A DNA stretch of 33,362 nt from CTSOIL-112 sp049291875 (GTDB lineage: Bacteria; Pseudomonadota; Gammaproteobacteria; Burkholderiales; Burkholderiaceae): NCBI GenBank assembly GCA_049291875.1, contig JBATQE010000009.1:1-33362 (forward strand). Direction: 5' to 3'. Both the position numbers and the translations under genes were made by a program. The notes beneath the pieces were generated by a model. That model made no database searches and was not told where the DNA came from. It worked only from the letters and a program-made list of their open reading frames with translations. How positions within the stretch are numbered: position 1 is the stretch's first letter; the number at the start of each line of letters is the position of its first letter. Shown here in pieces: positions 1 to 7,837 of this stretch.

Positions 1-120
1 GCGCACATCGATGCCGATTTCTTGGATACAATCATGCAGAAATTAAACAACCGACCGCGTAAACGGCATGGGTTTATTTCTCCTGCAAGTCTTTTTAACA
101 GCGTTGCACTTCGTGCTTGA
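1..120 (+). pseudogene. IS30-family transposase, C-terminal fragment (cut by window edge)
   Basis: The first 40 codons are open in frame 1 and end with TGA at 118-120. The peptide contains the segment LNNRPRKRHGF followed by SPASLF and ends VALRA. This resembles the C-terminus of IS30-family integrases, where a 'N-R-P-R-K-x-x-G-[FY]-x-[ST]-P' motif follows the last catalytic glutamate of the DDE core. Only the tail is visible, so it cannot be said whether the complete element lies to the left or whether this is a remnant. A palindrome starts 11 nt after the stop. The family call rests on this one motif. Confidence 0.6.
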
Positions 121-131
121 ATTCACCTAAT

Positions 132-161
132 ATGGCAAAAGTAAAAACCTACTTTTGCCAT
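132..161. repeat. Palindromic hairpin, copy 1 (GTA-loop-TAC core)
   Basis: A perfect 12-bp inverted repeat, ATGGCAAAAGTA at 132-143 and TACTTTTGCCAT at 150-161, is separated by the loop AAAACC. It lies just after the transposase fragment and 80 nt before ttcA. A closely similar hairpin with different arm bases is at 11941-11968. It could be an insertion-element end, an IS30-type palindromic target, or a dispersed palindromic repeat. It lacks a GC-rich stem plus U-run, so it is not a typical terminator. Confidence 0.7.
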
Positions 162-241
162 GATCAAATTAACACAAAAGCAACGAAAACAGCAGTTTTT
201 CTAAAGTTACCTCAACACAATGAGATACGAATTGCAGCAAT

Positions 242-1144
242 ATGAATGAACAGAAACAAAACTACGAAAACAATAAGCTCGAAAAACGTCTGACACGACT
301 GGTCGGGCAGGCGATTGGCGACTTCAATATGATTGAGGATGGCGACAAAGTCATGGTCTGCCTGTCGGGTGGCAAAGACAGCTACGGCCTGCTCGATGTG
401 CTGCTCAAACTGCGTGAGCGTGCGCCGATCCATTTCGACGTAGTTGCGGTCAATTTGGATCAGAAGCAACCGGGCTTTCCGGCAGAGATTCTACCCAATT
501 ATTTGGGCAGCATCGGCGTGCCGTACCACATCGAGACGCAAGACACCTACGCCATCGTTAAACGCGTGATCGAAGAGGGCAAAACCACCTGCGGGCTGTG
601 CTCACGCCTGCGTCGCGGAATTTTGTACCGTGTTGCGGATGAATTGGGCGCGACGAAAATCGCGCTTGGCCATCACCGTGACGACATCCTCGAAACCTTT
701 TTGCTCAACTTGTTTTACGGCGCGAAAATCAAAGCCATGCCGCCCAAACTCGTGTCCGACGATGGCAAGCACGTCGTCATTCGCCCGCTGGCGTACTGCA
801 CCGAAGCGGATATGGCGCGCTACGCCGAGGTCAAGCAATTCCCCATCATCCCGTGCAATTTGTGCGGCTCGCAGGAAAATCTGCAACGCCAAGCGATGAA
901 AGCCATGATCGCCGAATGGAGCAAGAAAAAGGGTTGGGTTGAGAATATGGCGCGCGCCATGGGCACCGTCGTGCCGTCACATTTGATGGACGTCGATTTG
1001 TTCGACTTCAAAAATCTCACGGTTCATACCGCCGTCGCCGAGGGCGACATCGCGTTTGACGAAGAGCCGTGCGAAACGGTTATTCCACATGAATCAAGTG
1101 AGAAAGATTTTGAGGGGCAGAAAATTCAATTTGTAAGATCATGA
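242..1144 (+). CDS. ttcA: tRNA 2-thiocytidine(32) synthetase TtcA
   Basis: TtcA thiolates cytidine 32 in the anticodon loop of certain tRNAs, using ATP activation and an iron-sulfur cluster; it acts in the cytosol. The 300-residue protein shows the PP-loop SGGKDS at residues 42-47, which binds ATP, and two CxxC pairs, CGLC at 117-120 and CNLC at 205-208, which bind the cluster in this family. The length is normal. The start ATG at 242 has no strong ribosome binding site, but the N-terminus aligns with family expectation. It is monocistronic here: the next gene is an unrelated AT-rich orphan 54 nt downstream. Confidence 0.95.
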   Translation: MNEQKQNYENNKLEKRLTRLVGQAIGDFNMIEDGDKVMVCLSGGKDSYGLLDVLLKLRERAPIHFDVVAVNLDQKQPGFPAEILPNYLGSIGVPYHIETQDTYAIVKRVIEEGKTTCGLCSRLRRGILYRVADELGATKIALGHHRDDILETFLLNLFYGAKIKAMPPKLVSDDGKHVVIRPLAYCTEADMARYAEVKQFPIIPCNLCGSQENLQRQAMKAMIAEWSKKKGWVENMARAMGTVVPSHLMDVDLFDFKNLTVHTAVAEGDIAFDEEPCETVIPHESSEKDFEGQKIQFVRS

Positions 1145-1198
1145 TATTTTGCATTCTGAGTTGATCGTCTACATCGGTGGCAACTCTTTGGAGGGTAT

Positions 1199-1654
1199 AT
1201 GTCGAGAAAATTTTGGCAACTGGACAGCTGTTTATTAAACGAATCTCGCTTGCAATTGATTGTGAGTGAATTGATTTCTTACCCAAATGAATTCGATGGG
1301 GGATATATAGGTAATCCTCTAAAAGTCAGAGAAGAGTCTGAGCGAATAATTATTAACTTTCAGTCAATTGCAGAATGCAAATTAGTACCGGAGCAGTGTA
1401 GTTGGCCATCATATGATCACGGTGAAAAAATTATTTCTTGTTTGCTTTATAAATTGACGAGTGACTTCTTCTTTGGCAAGGATCAACGCGACAATTTAGA
1501 AACATTTGACAGCAATTTAGGGTGGGTTAAATGTTCTGAATTAATGTGTTTTGTGATTCATAGCGAAAGTTTTGATGTTTATGTATTGACGAGTCAATCT
1601 CCTGCAATTAATCGTGAAAAGCAATGTAATTTTACTTATGGAAAATCTGTGTAA
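1199..1654 (+). CDS. Hypothetical protein, AT-rich orphan
   Basis: I do not recognise this 151-residue protein. It is acidic to neutral with four cysteines scattered from residue 11 onward, has no signal peptide or membrane segment, and no motif I can assign. A good ribosome site (GGAGG about 6 nt before the ATG at 1199) supports translation. Base composition differs sharply from the neighbours: two sampled 60-nt stretches (1321-1380 and 1441-1500) are 33% and 37% GC, against well over 50% in ttcA and the following aminotransferase. This suggests recent acquisition. Its position near an IS30 fragment fits that view. No partner gene is visible beside it. Confidence 0.7.
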   Translation: MSRKFWQLDSCLLNESRLQLIVSELISYPNEFDGGYIGNPLKVREESERIIINFQSIAECKLVPEQCSWPSYDHGEKIISCLLYKLTSDFFFGKDQRDNLETFDSNLGWVKCSELMCFVIHSESFDVYVLTSQSPAINREKQCNFTYGKSV

Positions 1655-1714
1655 AGCTAGATTTGTCGTATAAAATAAGGGTATTCACTTTAATTTTGAC
1701 CGAAAGGAACCCTT

Positions 1715-2845
1715 ATGCCTGCCTTATTACCCAATATTGATCCCGATGGCTTGCTCGAATACTCGGTGGTATTTACCGATCGCTCGCTCAACCACATGTC
1801 CGCGCAGTTTCAGCGCGTGATGAACGATGTCTCCGCAACTTTGAAAAAAGTCTATAACGCCCAAGCCGTCGCGCTGATCCCCGGCGGCGGCACCTATGCG
1901 ATGGAAGCGGTCGCGCGCCAATTGGCGCAGAACGAGACCTGCCTCGTGATTCGCAACGGCTTTTTCAGCTTTCGCTGGTCACAAATTATCGAAATGGGCG
2001 GCATCACGCCCAACGTCACCGTGATGAAAGCACGCCAAGCAAACTCAGGTTCGCAGCAGCCATTCGCACCCGCACCGATTGACGAAGTCGTGGCCAAAAT
2101 CGCCGAGATCAAGCCCGCCGTCGTATTCGCGCCGCACGTCGAAACCGCCTCCGGCATGATTTTGCCCGACAGCTACCTCAAAGCCGTGGCCGATGCGGTA
2201 CACGCTGTGGGCGGACTGTTTGTCCTTGACTGCATCGCCTCCGGCGCGATCTGGGTCGATATGCAGGCCACAGGTGTGGACGTATTGATCAGCGCGCCAC
2301 AAAAAGGCTGGAGTGGCTCGCCCTGCTGCGGCATGGTCATGATGAACGACGCGGCGCTCGCCAAAGTCAACGCCACCACCAGCAACAGCTTTGCGGTTGA
2401 TCTGAAAAAATGGCTGCAAATCATGCAAGCCTACGAAAACGGCGGTCATGCCTATCACGCCACCATGCCGACCGACTCGATCAAATATTTCCGCGACATG
2501 ATGGTTTTGGCCGAGCAAGCAGGCTTCGAAAACCTACGCGCACGCCAAATCGAATTGGGGCAAAAAGTACGCGCGGTGTTGGCGGATAAAGGCTTCATCA
2601 GTGTGGCGGCAGACGGCTACCAAGCGCCCGGCGTAGCCGTGTACTACACCACCGATGACAGCGTGCAGAACGGCAAAAAATTCATCGAGCAAGGCCTGCA
2701 AATCGCCGCCGGCGTACCGCTGCAATGCGACGAACCGGCGGATTACAAGACCTTCCGCTTGGGGCTGTTCGGCATTGACAAGCTGAACGACGTGGACGGT
2801 ACGGTCGCACGCTTTAAAACGGCGCTGGATGCGGTGCTTGCTTAA
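1715..2845 (+). CDS. Class V aminotransferase (alanine-glyoxylate aminotransferase-like)
   Basis: This is a 376-residue PLP-dependent fold-type I enzyme of the class V family that includes alanine/serine-glyoxylate and 2-aminoethylphosphonate aminotransferases. Visible features are the phosphate-binding glycine run PGGGT (56-60), the PLP-ring aspartate in LDCIASG (Asp172), and the Schiff-base lysine in SAPQKGW (Lys197). Length is typical. An AAAGGA ribosome site precedes the ATG, and a strong terminator follows at 2861-2889, so it is probably transcribed alone. The donor and acceptor cannot be fixed from sequence alone; alanine or serine with glyoxylate or pyruvate are the usual choices. Confidence 0.85.
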   Translation: MPALLPNIDPDGLLEYSVVFTDRSLNHMSAQFQRVMNDVSATLKKVYNAQAVALIPGGGTYAMEAVARQLAQNETCLVIRNGFFSFRWSQIIEMGGITPNVTVMKARQANSGSQQPFAPAPIDEVVAKIAEIKPAVVFAPHVETASGMILPDSYLKAVADAVHAVGGLFVLDCIASGAIWVDMQATGVDVLISAPQKGWSGSPCCGMVMMNDAALAKVNATTSNSFAVDLKKWLQIMQAYENGGHAYHATMPTDSIKYFRDMMVLAEQAGFENLRARQIELGQKVRAVLADKGFISVAADGYQAPGVAVYYTTDDSVQNGKKFIEQGLQIAAGVPLQCDEPADYKTFRLGLFGIDKLNDVDGTVARFKTALDAVLA

Positions 2846-2860
2846 GCATCCGTTTGTTTT

Positions 2861-2889
2861 AAAAGCCCGTAGATATTCTGCGGGCTTTT
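2861..2889 (+). terminator. Intrinsic terminator after the aminotransferase
   Basis: The stem AAAAGCCCG (2861-2869) pairs with CGGGCTTTT (2881-2889) across an 11-nt loop and runs into a T-tract. It starts 15 nt after the aminotransferase stop and separates that gene from the GMC oxidoreductase. Confidence 0.9.
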
Positions 2890-2959
2890 TTACTATTAAA
2901 AGCCAGTAAAATCATCTAAGATGCATCAAAATGAAATAATTGATTTGATAGGAGACCCC

Positions 2960-4591
2960 ATGCGCGCCATCGATTTGCTCAATACCGAATACGATTTCGT
3001 CATCATCGGCAGTGGTTTTGGCGGCTCGGTCAGCGCGCTGCGTTTGTCGGAGAAGGGCTACAAGGTGCTGGTGGTCGAAAAAGGGCGCTGGTATCGGCTG
3101 GAGGATTTTCCTAAGACCAATTGGCAGATGAGTCGCTGGCTGTGGGTGCCTGCGCTGAAATGGACGGGCATTATGCGTTTGAGTTTTTTCCGTCATCTGA
3201 ATATCTTGTCTGGTTCGGGCGTGGGCGGCGGTTCGCTGGTGTATGCCTGCACGCTGCCGATTCCCAAACCGACGTTTTTCAAAACGGGCAGTTGGGCGGG
3301 ATTGAATGACTGGGAAAATGTGCTGCCGCCGTTTTATGATATGGCGTATCGCATGCTTGGCGCAGAGGTGAATCCGAAGCTATGCGCGGGCGACGAAATG
3401 CTGCAACGCGTCGCGCAAAAAATCAACCGCGAAGATGAATTTCATGCGACCAAGGTGTCGATTTTCTTCGCGCGCGAGGGACAAAAACCCGGGCAGACCG
3501 TGCCCGATCCGTATTTCGGCGGTGAAGGCCCCGAGCGAGCGCCATGTTTGCACTGCGGCGCGTGCATGACCGGCTGTCGGCACAATGCGAAAAACTCATT
3601 GGACAAAAATTATTTGTATTTGGCGCAAAAGCGTGGCGCGACGATTTTGGCGGAAACTTTGGTGCATGACGTGAAACCGATGGGGGAAAACGGTGCAGAG
3701 GGTTACGAAATTCATGTACGCGATTCGCGTGAATGGAGCCTGCCGCGCGCGCTGTTTCGCCCCAAAACCCAGATCATCAAAACCCGTGGCGTGGTGTTTT
3801 CGGCGGGTGCTTTGGGTACCAGCAAGTTACTGCTCACTTTGAAGCATCAGCAGTCTATGCCTGCATTGTCCGAGCGCGTGGGCAAGGATGTTCGCAGCAA
3901 CAACGAATGCCTGATTACGATTGCGACCGAAAAAACCGATACCGATTTCAGTCAAGGCATCGCGATTGGTTCGGTGCTGCACACCGACGAGCACAGTCAT
4001 TTGGAGCCGGTGCGCTACGGTGCCGGTTCGGGCGCGTGGCGGGTGGCGCATGCGCCAATGGCTTATGGGGCGAACGTTTGGACGCGGTTGGGAAAAATGG
4101 CGCGCGAGTGGTTGACCCATCCGAAAAAATATCTGCAAATCGCCTTTGCCAAAGACTGGGCAAAGCAAAGCCAAGTGATGTTGTTCATGCAGCATCTGGA
4201 TTCGACCTTGCAGTTCAAACTCAATCATTTTGGTTTTTTGAAAACGGAATTGGATGTGGGCGAGCGGCCGCAGGCTTATATTCCCCGTGCGGAGGAGTTG
4301 GCCAAGTTATACGCAGAGCAAATGGATGGCAAGGCCTACACGCTGTTCACCGAGCAATTGTTTGATACCGCCTCGACCGCGCATGTGCTCGGCGGTGCGG
4401 TGATGGGCGCGGATGCGTCGCAGGGCGTGATTGATGCGCAGGGGCGGGTATTTGGTTATGCAAACGCGTATGTGTGCGATGGCTCGATGATCTCGGCCAA
4501 TCCGGGCGTGAATCCGTCGCTGTCGATTACCGCAATCAGCGAGTATGTGATGGCGCAAGTGCCGCCGAAAAATGAGCTCAATGTTCGCTGA
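2960..4591 (+). CDS. GMC-family FAD oxidoreductase with ferredoxin-like Cys cluster
   Basis: The 543-residue protein belongs to the glucose-methanol-choline oxidoreductase superfamily, closest by pattern to cholesterol oxidase-like members. The N-terminal dinucleotide fold YDFVIIGSGFGG (11-22) binds FAD; GSGVGGGSLVY (85-95) is the second flavin-contact segment. The C-terminal part has HVLGGAVMG and a NPGVNPSLSITA segment typical of the family. A cluster C196-x2-C199-x2-C202-x3-C206 sits mid-protein and resembles a 4Fe-4S ligand set. I choose ATG 2960 because GGAGA lies 4 nt before it; an in-frame ATG at 2921 would add 13 residues without a ribosome site. The substrate is unknown. Its 3' end overlaps gpsA by 14 nt tail to tail. 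Confidence 0.85.
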   Translation: MRAIDLLNTEYDFVIIGSGFGGSVSALRLSEKGYKVLVVEKGRWYRLEDFPKTNWQMSRWLWVPALKWTGIMRLSFFRHLNILSGSGVGGGSLVYACTLPIPKPTFFKTGSWAGLNDWENVLPPFYDMAYRMLGAEVNPKLCAGDEMLQRVAQKINREDEFHATKVSIFFAREGQKPGQTVPDPYFGGEGPERAPCLHCGACMTGCRHNAKNSLDKNYLYLAQKRGATILAETLVHDVKPMGENGAEGYEIHVRDSREWSLPRALFRPKTQIIKTRGVVFSAGALGTSKLLLTLKHQQSMPALSERVGKDVRSNNECLITIATEKTDTDFSQGIAIGSVLHTDEHSHLEPVRYGAGSGAWRVAHAPMAYGANVWTRLGKMAREWLTHPKKYLQIAFAKDWAKQSQVMLFMQHLDSTLQFKLNHFGFLKTELDVGERPQAYIPRAEELAKLYAEQMDGKAYTLFTEQLFDTASTAHVLGGAVMGADASQGVIDAQGRVFGYANAYVCDGSMISANPGVNPSLSITAISEYVMAQVPPKNELNVR

Positions 4592-5594
4592 TCGCGTCGC
4601 GCACCAATAATTGTTCAATCACTTTTTGCGGTGCGACGCCGTCTAAAATCGCACACACGCCTTGCGTGATCGGTGCGCGGACGTTGTGTTCCTGTGCCAA
4701 TGCGAGCATGGCGTGCGCGCACAGTGCGCCTTCGGCCACGTGTCCGAGTTGCGTGGTGATGTCGTCCAAGGCCTTGCCTTGTGCCAGTTGCAGGCCGACG
4801 GTGCGGTTGCGCGATAGATCGCCGGTGGCCGTTAAAATCAAATCACCCACGCCGGTCAGACCGGAAATCGTGTCGGGATTGGCGCCAAGGGCGTTGGCAA
4901 AGCGGCGCATTTCGGCGATGCCGCGCGTGAGCAGTGCCGCGCGTGCATTCATGCCCAGTTTCAGGCCGTCGCTGATGCCGGCGGCGATGGCGAGGACGTT
5001 TTTATGCGCGCCCCCCAACTCGACGCCAATGACGTCGGTGCTGTGGTAGATGCGCAGATAGGAATTGGAGAGCTGTTGTACGAAGCGCAAATCGAGCGCT
5101 TCAAAGTGCGAGGCCAGAACTAAGGCGCAAGGCATTTTTTGCGCAACTTCTTGTGCGAAGGAGGGGCCGGACAGCACGCCAAACGGCGTTTCGGGCGGCA
5201 GTTCCGCACGCACGATTTGATGCGGAAACAGGTGGGTATCACGCTCCACGCCTTTGCACAGCCAAATAACCGCAGCGTGTGTGCCGTTGACGCGTTTGTT
5301 ATGTTTGGCGATTTTTCGGCAAATATCACGCAGACCGGCAATCGGGGTGGCGAGAATGAGCAAATCGTCGGGCGCGTGGTGCGCCGATAAAACGGCGTCC
5401 AAATCGTCGCCATAGCGCAACGATGCGTCCAGTTTGATATCCGGTAAATAGCGCTGATTGACGCGATGGCGCTGTAGCTGCGCGACCACCTCAGCTTCAC
5501 GTCCCCAGAGTGTGACGTGGTGTTGTTTCGTGGCGGCGAATGAGGAAGCAATCGCGCTTCCCCATGCGCCGGCGCCGAGTACGGCAATGTTCAT
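4578..5594 (-). CDS. gpsA: NAD(P)+-dependent glycerol-3-phosphate dehydrogenase
   Basis: GpsA reduces dihydroxyacetone phosphate to sn-glycerol 3-phosphate, the backbone precursor of phospholipids. The 338-residue protein starts with the nucleotide-binding motif GAGAWGSAIA (7-16), contains the catalytic lysine segment GGAHKNVLAIAAG, and carries the family signature LTGVGDL near residue 244 with RNR downstream. Length is normal. It is the last gene of the minus-strand run rhodanese-grxC-secB-gpsA, 12 nt after secB, the same order as in many beta- and gammaproteobacteria. Its last 14 nt overlap the end of the convergent GMC oxidoreductase gene, and no terminator is visible between them. Confidence 0.96.
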   Translation of the reverse strand: MNIAVLGAGAWGSAIASSFAATKQHHVTLWGREAEVVAQLQRHRVNQRYLPDIKLDASLRYGDDLDAVLSAHHAPDDLLILATPIAGLRDICRKIAKHNKRVNGTHAAVIWLCKGVERDTHLFPHQIVRAELPPETPFGVLSGPSFAQEVAQKMPCALVLASHFEALDLRFVQQLSNSYLRIYHSTDVIGVELGGAHKNVLAIAAGISDGLKLGMNARAALLTRGIAEMRRFANALGANPDTISGLTGVGDLILTATGDLSRNRTVGLQLAQGKALDDITTQLGHVAEGALCAHAMLALAQEHNVRAPITQGVCAILDGVAPQKVIEQLLVRDAISEH

Positions 5595-5606
5595 GCGAAC
5601 GGTGAA

Positions 5607-6053
5607 TTATTGCTTGGTCGCGGTTTCTTGCTCACGTTTGCTTTGGTAAATTTGTTCGAAATTGATTTCGTTCAAATACAGCGGTGGCAAGGTCGCGCGG
5701 GTCAACAGGTCGGTCACGTTGGCACGCAAGTATGGGAACAGCATGGACGGGCAGACGATGTTCAAAATCGAGTCGAGCTGTTCGCCTTCGATGCCGGTGA
5801 TTTCAAATACGCCGGATTGTTTGGCTTCCACCAAGAAGAAGGTCTTGTCGTTTGAGGTCGCGCTCAGAGTTGCGGTCACGTCCACTTCGTGTGCATCGCT
5901 GTCCAATGCGCGGGTTTCAATGCTGATTTCGATGTTGACTTTTGGCGCTTCGTTTTCGAGGAAGACCGCAGGTGCATTGGGGATTTCCAGTGAGGCATCT
6001 TTGAGGTAGACGCGACGCAGATCGAATGTGGGTTGGTGTGCTTGCTCAGTCAT
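5607..6053 (-). CDS. secB: Protein-export chaperone SecB
   Basis: SecB is a cytosolic tetrameric chaperone that keeps preproteins unfolded and passes them to SecA. The 148-residue product shows the typical segments: FDLRRVYLKDASLEIPNAP near the N-terminus, KTFFLVEAKQSGVFEITG in the middle, and CPSMLFPYLRANVTDLLTR followed by PPLYLNEINF near the C-terminus. Length matches the family. AAAGG lies 8 nt before the ATG. Position between grxC and gpsA is conserved in many proteobacteria, supporting co-transcription. Confidence 0.97.
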   Translation of the reverse strand: MTEQAHQPTFDLRRVYLKDASLEIPNAPAVFLENEAPKVNIEISIETRALDSDAHEVDVTATLSATSNDKTFFLVEAKQSGVFEITGIEGEQLDSILNIVCPSMLFPYLRANVTDLLTRATLPPLYLNEINFEQIYQSKREQETATKQ

Positions 6054-6093
6054 TTTTTTGCCTTTTAGGTTGGTTAAGGATGTGTGATGAAAA

Positions 6094-6360
6094 TCAGTCG
6101 GACGCCGGGTTCAGCAGCGGCAGCAGTTTGCCTTCGCGGTCCAGCGCGGACAGATCGTCAAATCCGCCGACGTGTGTCTCGCCAATGTAAATTTGCGGCA
6201 CGGTACGGCGACCGGTGCGCGCCATCATGGCGTCGCGGATGCTCGGATCACGATCAATCAGGATTTTTTCAATTTCGGTGACGCCGCGTTGTTTGAGCAG
6301 CATTTCCGCGCGCATGCAGTACGGGCAGACGGTGGAAGAGTACATGAGGACGTGTTGCAT
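6094..6360 (-). CDS. grxC: Glutaredoxin 3
   Basis: An 88-residue glutaredoxin that reduces disulfides with glutathione. The dithiol active site is C12-P-Y-C15, followed by the cis-proline segment TVPQIYI and the GG of HVGGFDD that binds glutathione. An upstream in-frame ATG would add 13 residues that overlap the rhodanese gene. The start at 6360 gives the standard N-terminus (MQHVLMYSS), has an AAAGG ribosome site, and lies 2 nt after the rhodanese stop. It is tightly coupled to both rhodanese and secB. Confidence 0.95.
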   Translation of the reverse strand: MQHVLMYSSTVCPYCMRAEMLLKQRGVTEIEKILIDRDPSIRDAMMARTGRRTVPQIYIGETHVGGFDDLSALDREGKLLPLLNPASD

Positions 6361-6362
6361 AA

Positions 6363-6773
6363 TTAACCTTTCACGAGAGGGAGTTGCGCTTCTTGCCACG
6401 AGCGAACGCCTCCATCCAAAACGGCGACGTCGGCGTAGCCTTGCTTATCCAGCATGGCAGCGGCGCGGCGCGCGCGTATGCCGCTTTCGCATACGATCAG
6501 CACGGGTTTGTCTTGCTTGAGCTTGGCCAACGGCAACTGCTCGCCGAAATTGGACAGCGGAATGGATTTGGATTGGCGAATGTGGCCGCGCGCAAATTCT
6601 TCGGGCGTACGCACATCGATTACCTGCGCCTTTTTATTGATCAGTTGTGTGGCTTCGGTGGTGTTGACATGCTTGGCTTTACCCTTGAGCAGCGCGGGTT
6701 GCAACAGCATGAGGCCTGAGATGATGGCGATGGCCAAAAGCGCCAGATTGGTTGGTTGTAAAATAAAGTCCAC
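6363..6773 (-). CDS. Membrane-anchored rhodanese-like sulfurtransferase
   Basis: The 136-residue protein has one N-terminal hydrophobic segment (about 8-27) and a single rhodanese domain with VIDVRTPEEFARGHI at 51-65 and an active-site loop C95-E-S-G-I-R. The cysteine is present, so persulfide chemistry is possible. This is the YibN-like gene that precedes grxC-secB in E. coli and relatives. Translation starts at GTG (6773-6771), preceded by CAGGA with 7-nt spacing. It is the first gene of the minus-strand operon; its promoter must lie in 6774-6959, shared back to back with gpmA. The biological substrate is not known. Confidence 0.9.
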   Translation of the reverse strand: MDFILQPTNLALLAIAIISGLMLLQPALLKGKAKHVNTTEATQLINKKAQVIDVRTPEEFARGHIRQSKSIPLSNFGEQLPLAKLKQDKPVLIVCESGIRARRAAAMLDKQGYADVAVLDGGVRSWQEAQLPLVKG

Positions 6774-6959
6774 AATTTTATCCTGTCGTTTGATGCGGGG
6801 TTGCGGTAAAATACGGCTGTTTTAATGATGCTTCGGCATTATCCGTGTGGTTGGCATTATAAAGTAGAATGCCCTTGGCCGTCACCCACCTTGCAGAGAG
6901 AGTGTTTGTGCGCCGACCGGGATACCATTTTTGTCTCACGTTAGAAAAGAGGGGTAGCT

Positions 6960-7706
6960 ATGTATCAACTGGTATTATTTCGTCATGGCGAAAGCCAATG
7001 GAATCTGGAAAACCGTTTCACCGGCTGGGTGGACGTGGATTTGACTGAAAATGGTAAAGCCGAAGCGGTGCGCGCGGGTAAATTGCTCAAAGAAGCGGGT
7101 TTTAAATTTGATGTGGCCTACACATCGGTGTTGAAACGCGCGATTCATACGCTGTGGGGCGTGTTGGATGAAATGGATCAGGCGTATATTCAAGTGCGCC
7201 CGGATTGGCATTTAAACGAGCGTCACTACGGTGCGCTGCAAGGCCTGAACAAAGCCGAAACCGCCGCACAATACGGCGATGAGCAAGTGTTGATCTGGCG
7301 TCGTGCCTACGCAATCGCGCCGAATCCGCTGCCGGAAGACAGCCCGATGAATCCGGCGAACGATCCGCGCTATGCAAACGTGCCGAAAGACGAATTGCCA
7401 CTGACTGAGTGTCTGAAAGACACCGTCGCGCGCGTCGTACCATTCTGGGAATCGACCATCGTTCCGACCATTCAATCGGGTCAACAAGTGGTGATTGCGG
7501 CGCATGGCAACAGCTTGCGTGCCTTGATCAAGCATTTGGACGGCCTCAGCGACGACGACATTGTCAAACTGAACATTCCGACCGCTCAACCGCTGGTCTA
7601 CGAATTGGACGAAAACTTCAAACCGATTCGCAGCTACTATTTGGGTGATGCCGACGCCATTGCCGCAGCAATGCAAGCGGTGGCCAACCAAGGCAAAGCC
7701 AAGTAA
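6960..7706 (+). CDS. gpmA: 2,3-bisphosphoglycerate-dependent phosphoglycerate mutase
   Basis: GpmA interconverts 3- and 2-phosphoglycerate in glycolysis and gluconeogenesis. The 248-residue protein carries the phosphohistidine motif FRHGES with His9, the general acid/base glutamate in LNERHYG (Glu87), and the second catalytic histidine in AAHGNS (His182). Length is standard. A strong ribosome site GAGGGG precedes the ATG by 5 nt. It reads away from the rhodanese operon and toward ctpA, an arrangement common in betaproteobacteria. No canonical terminator follows; instead there is a leader rich in inverted repeats. Confidence 0.96.
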   Translation: MYQLVLFRHGESQWNLENRFTGWVDVDLTENGKAEAVRAGKLLKEAGFKFDVAYTSVLKRAIHTLWGVLDEMDQAYIQVRPDWHLNERHYGALQGLNKAETAAQYGDEQVLIWRRAYAIAPNPLPEDSPMNPANDPRYANVPKDELPLTECLKDTVARVVPFWESTIVPTIQSGQQVVIAAHGNSLRALIKHLDGLSDDDIVKLNIPTAQPLVYELDENFKPIRSYYLGDADAIAAAMQAVANQGKAK

Positions 7707-7750
7707 ACCTGAGCAACAAAAACCAGCGCGCCCATCAAGGTTTGCCGCTT

Positions 7751-7789
7751 TTTGTGTACAATAACGCGTCTGCAGAGAATGTACACAAA
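7751..7789. repeat. Inverted repeat upstream of ctpA, possible pseudoknot stem
   Basis: TTTGTGTACA (7751-7760) is perfectly complementary to TGTACACAAA (7780-7789) with a 19-nt spacer. The spacer contains GCAGAG (7772-7777), which can pair with CTCTGC at 7801-7806 outside the stem, so an H-type pseudoknot or a switch between two structures is possible. No T-run follows, so it is not a usual terminator. Confidence 0.6.
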
Positions 7790-7807
7790 TCTGGTTTACA
7801 CTCTGCG

Positions 7808-7837
7808 AACAAGTCATTGTGAAAACAATGACTTGTT
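7808..7837. repeat. 13-bp perfect hairpin with GAAA tetraloop
   Basis: AACAAGTCATTGT (7808-7820) pairs perfectly with ACAATGACTTGTT (7825-7837) around a GAAA loop, a stable GNRA tetraloop. It starts immediately after the CTCTGC arm of the neighbouring structure and lies about 80 nt before the ctpA start. No U-tract follows. It could be part of a structured 5' leader or small RNA, or an mRNA-stabilising 3' hairpin for gpmA. Confidence 0.65.

Noticed and set aside
3733..4365. Plus-strand open frame of 210 codons inside the GMC oxidoreductase gene.
   Set aside because: It is an out-of-frame shadow of a gene with clear FAD motifs; no separate start signal or motif was seen.
6774..6959. Divergent promoters for the rhodanese operon and gpmA.
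   Set aside because: AT-rich boxes such as TATAAA and TAGAAT are visible near 6860, but no -35 box with proper spacing could be paired with them, so no site is called.
7808..7837. Hairpin considered as the gpmA intrinsic terminator.
   Set aside because: It is about 100 nt after the stop and lacks a downstream T-run, so it is listed as a structured element rather than a terminator.
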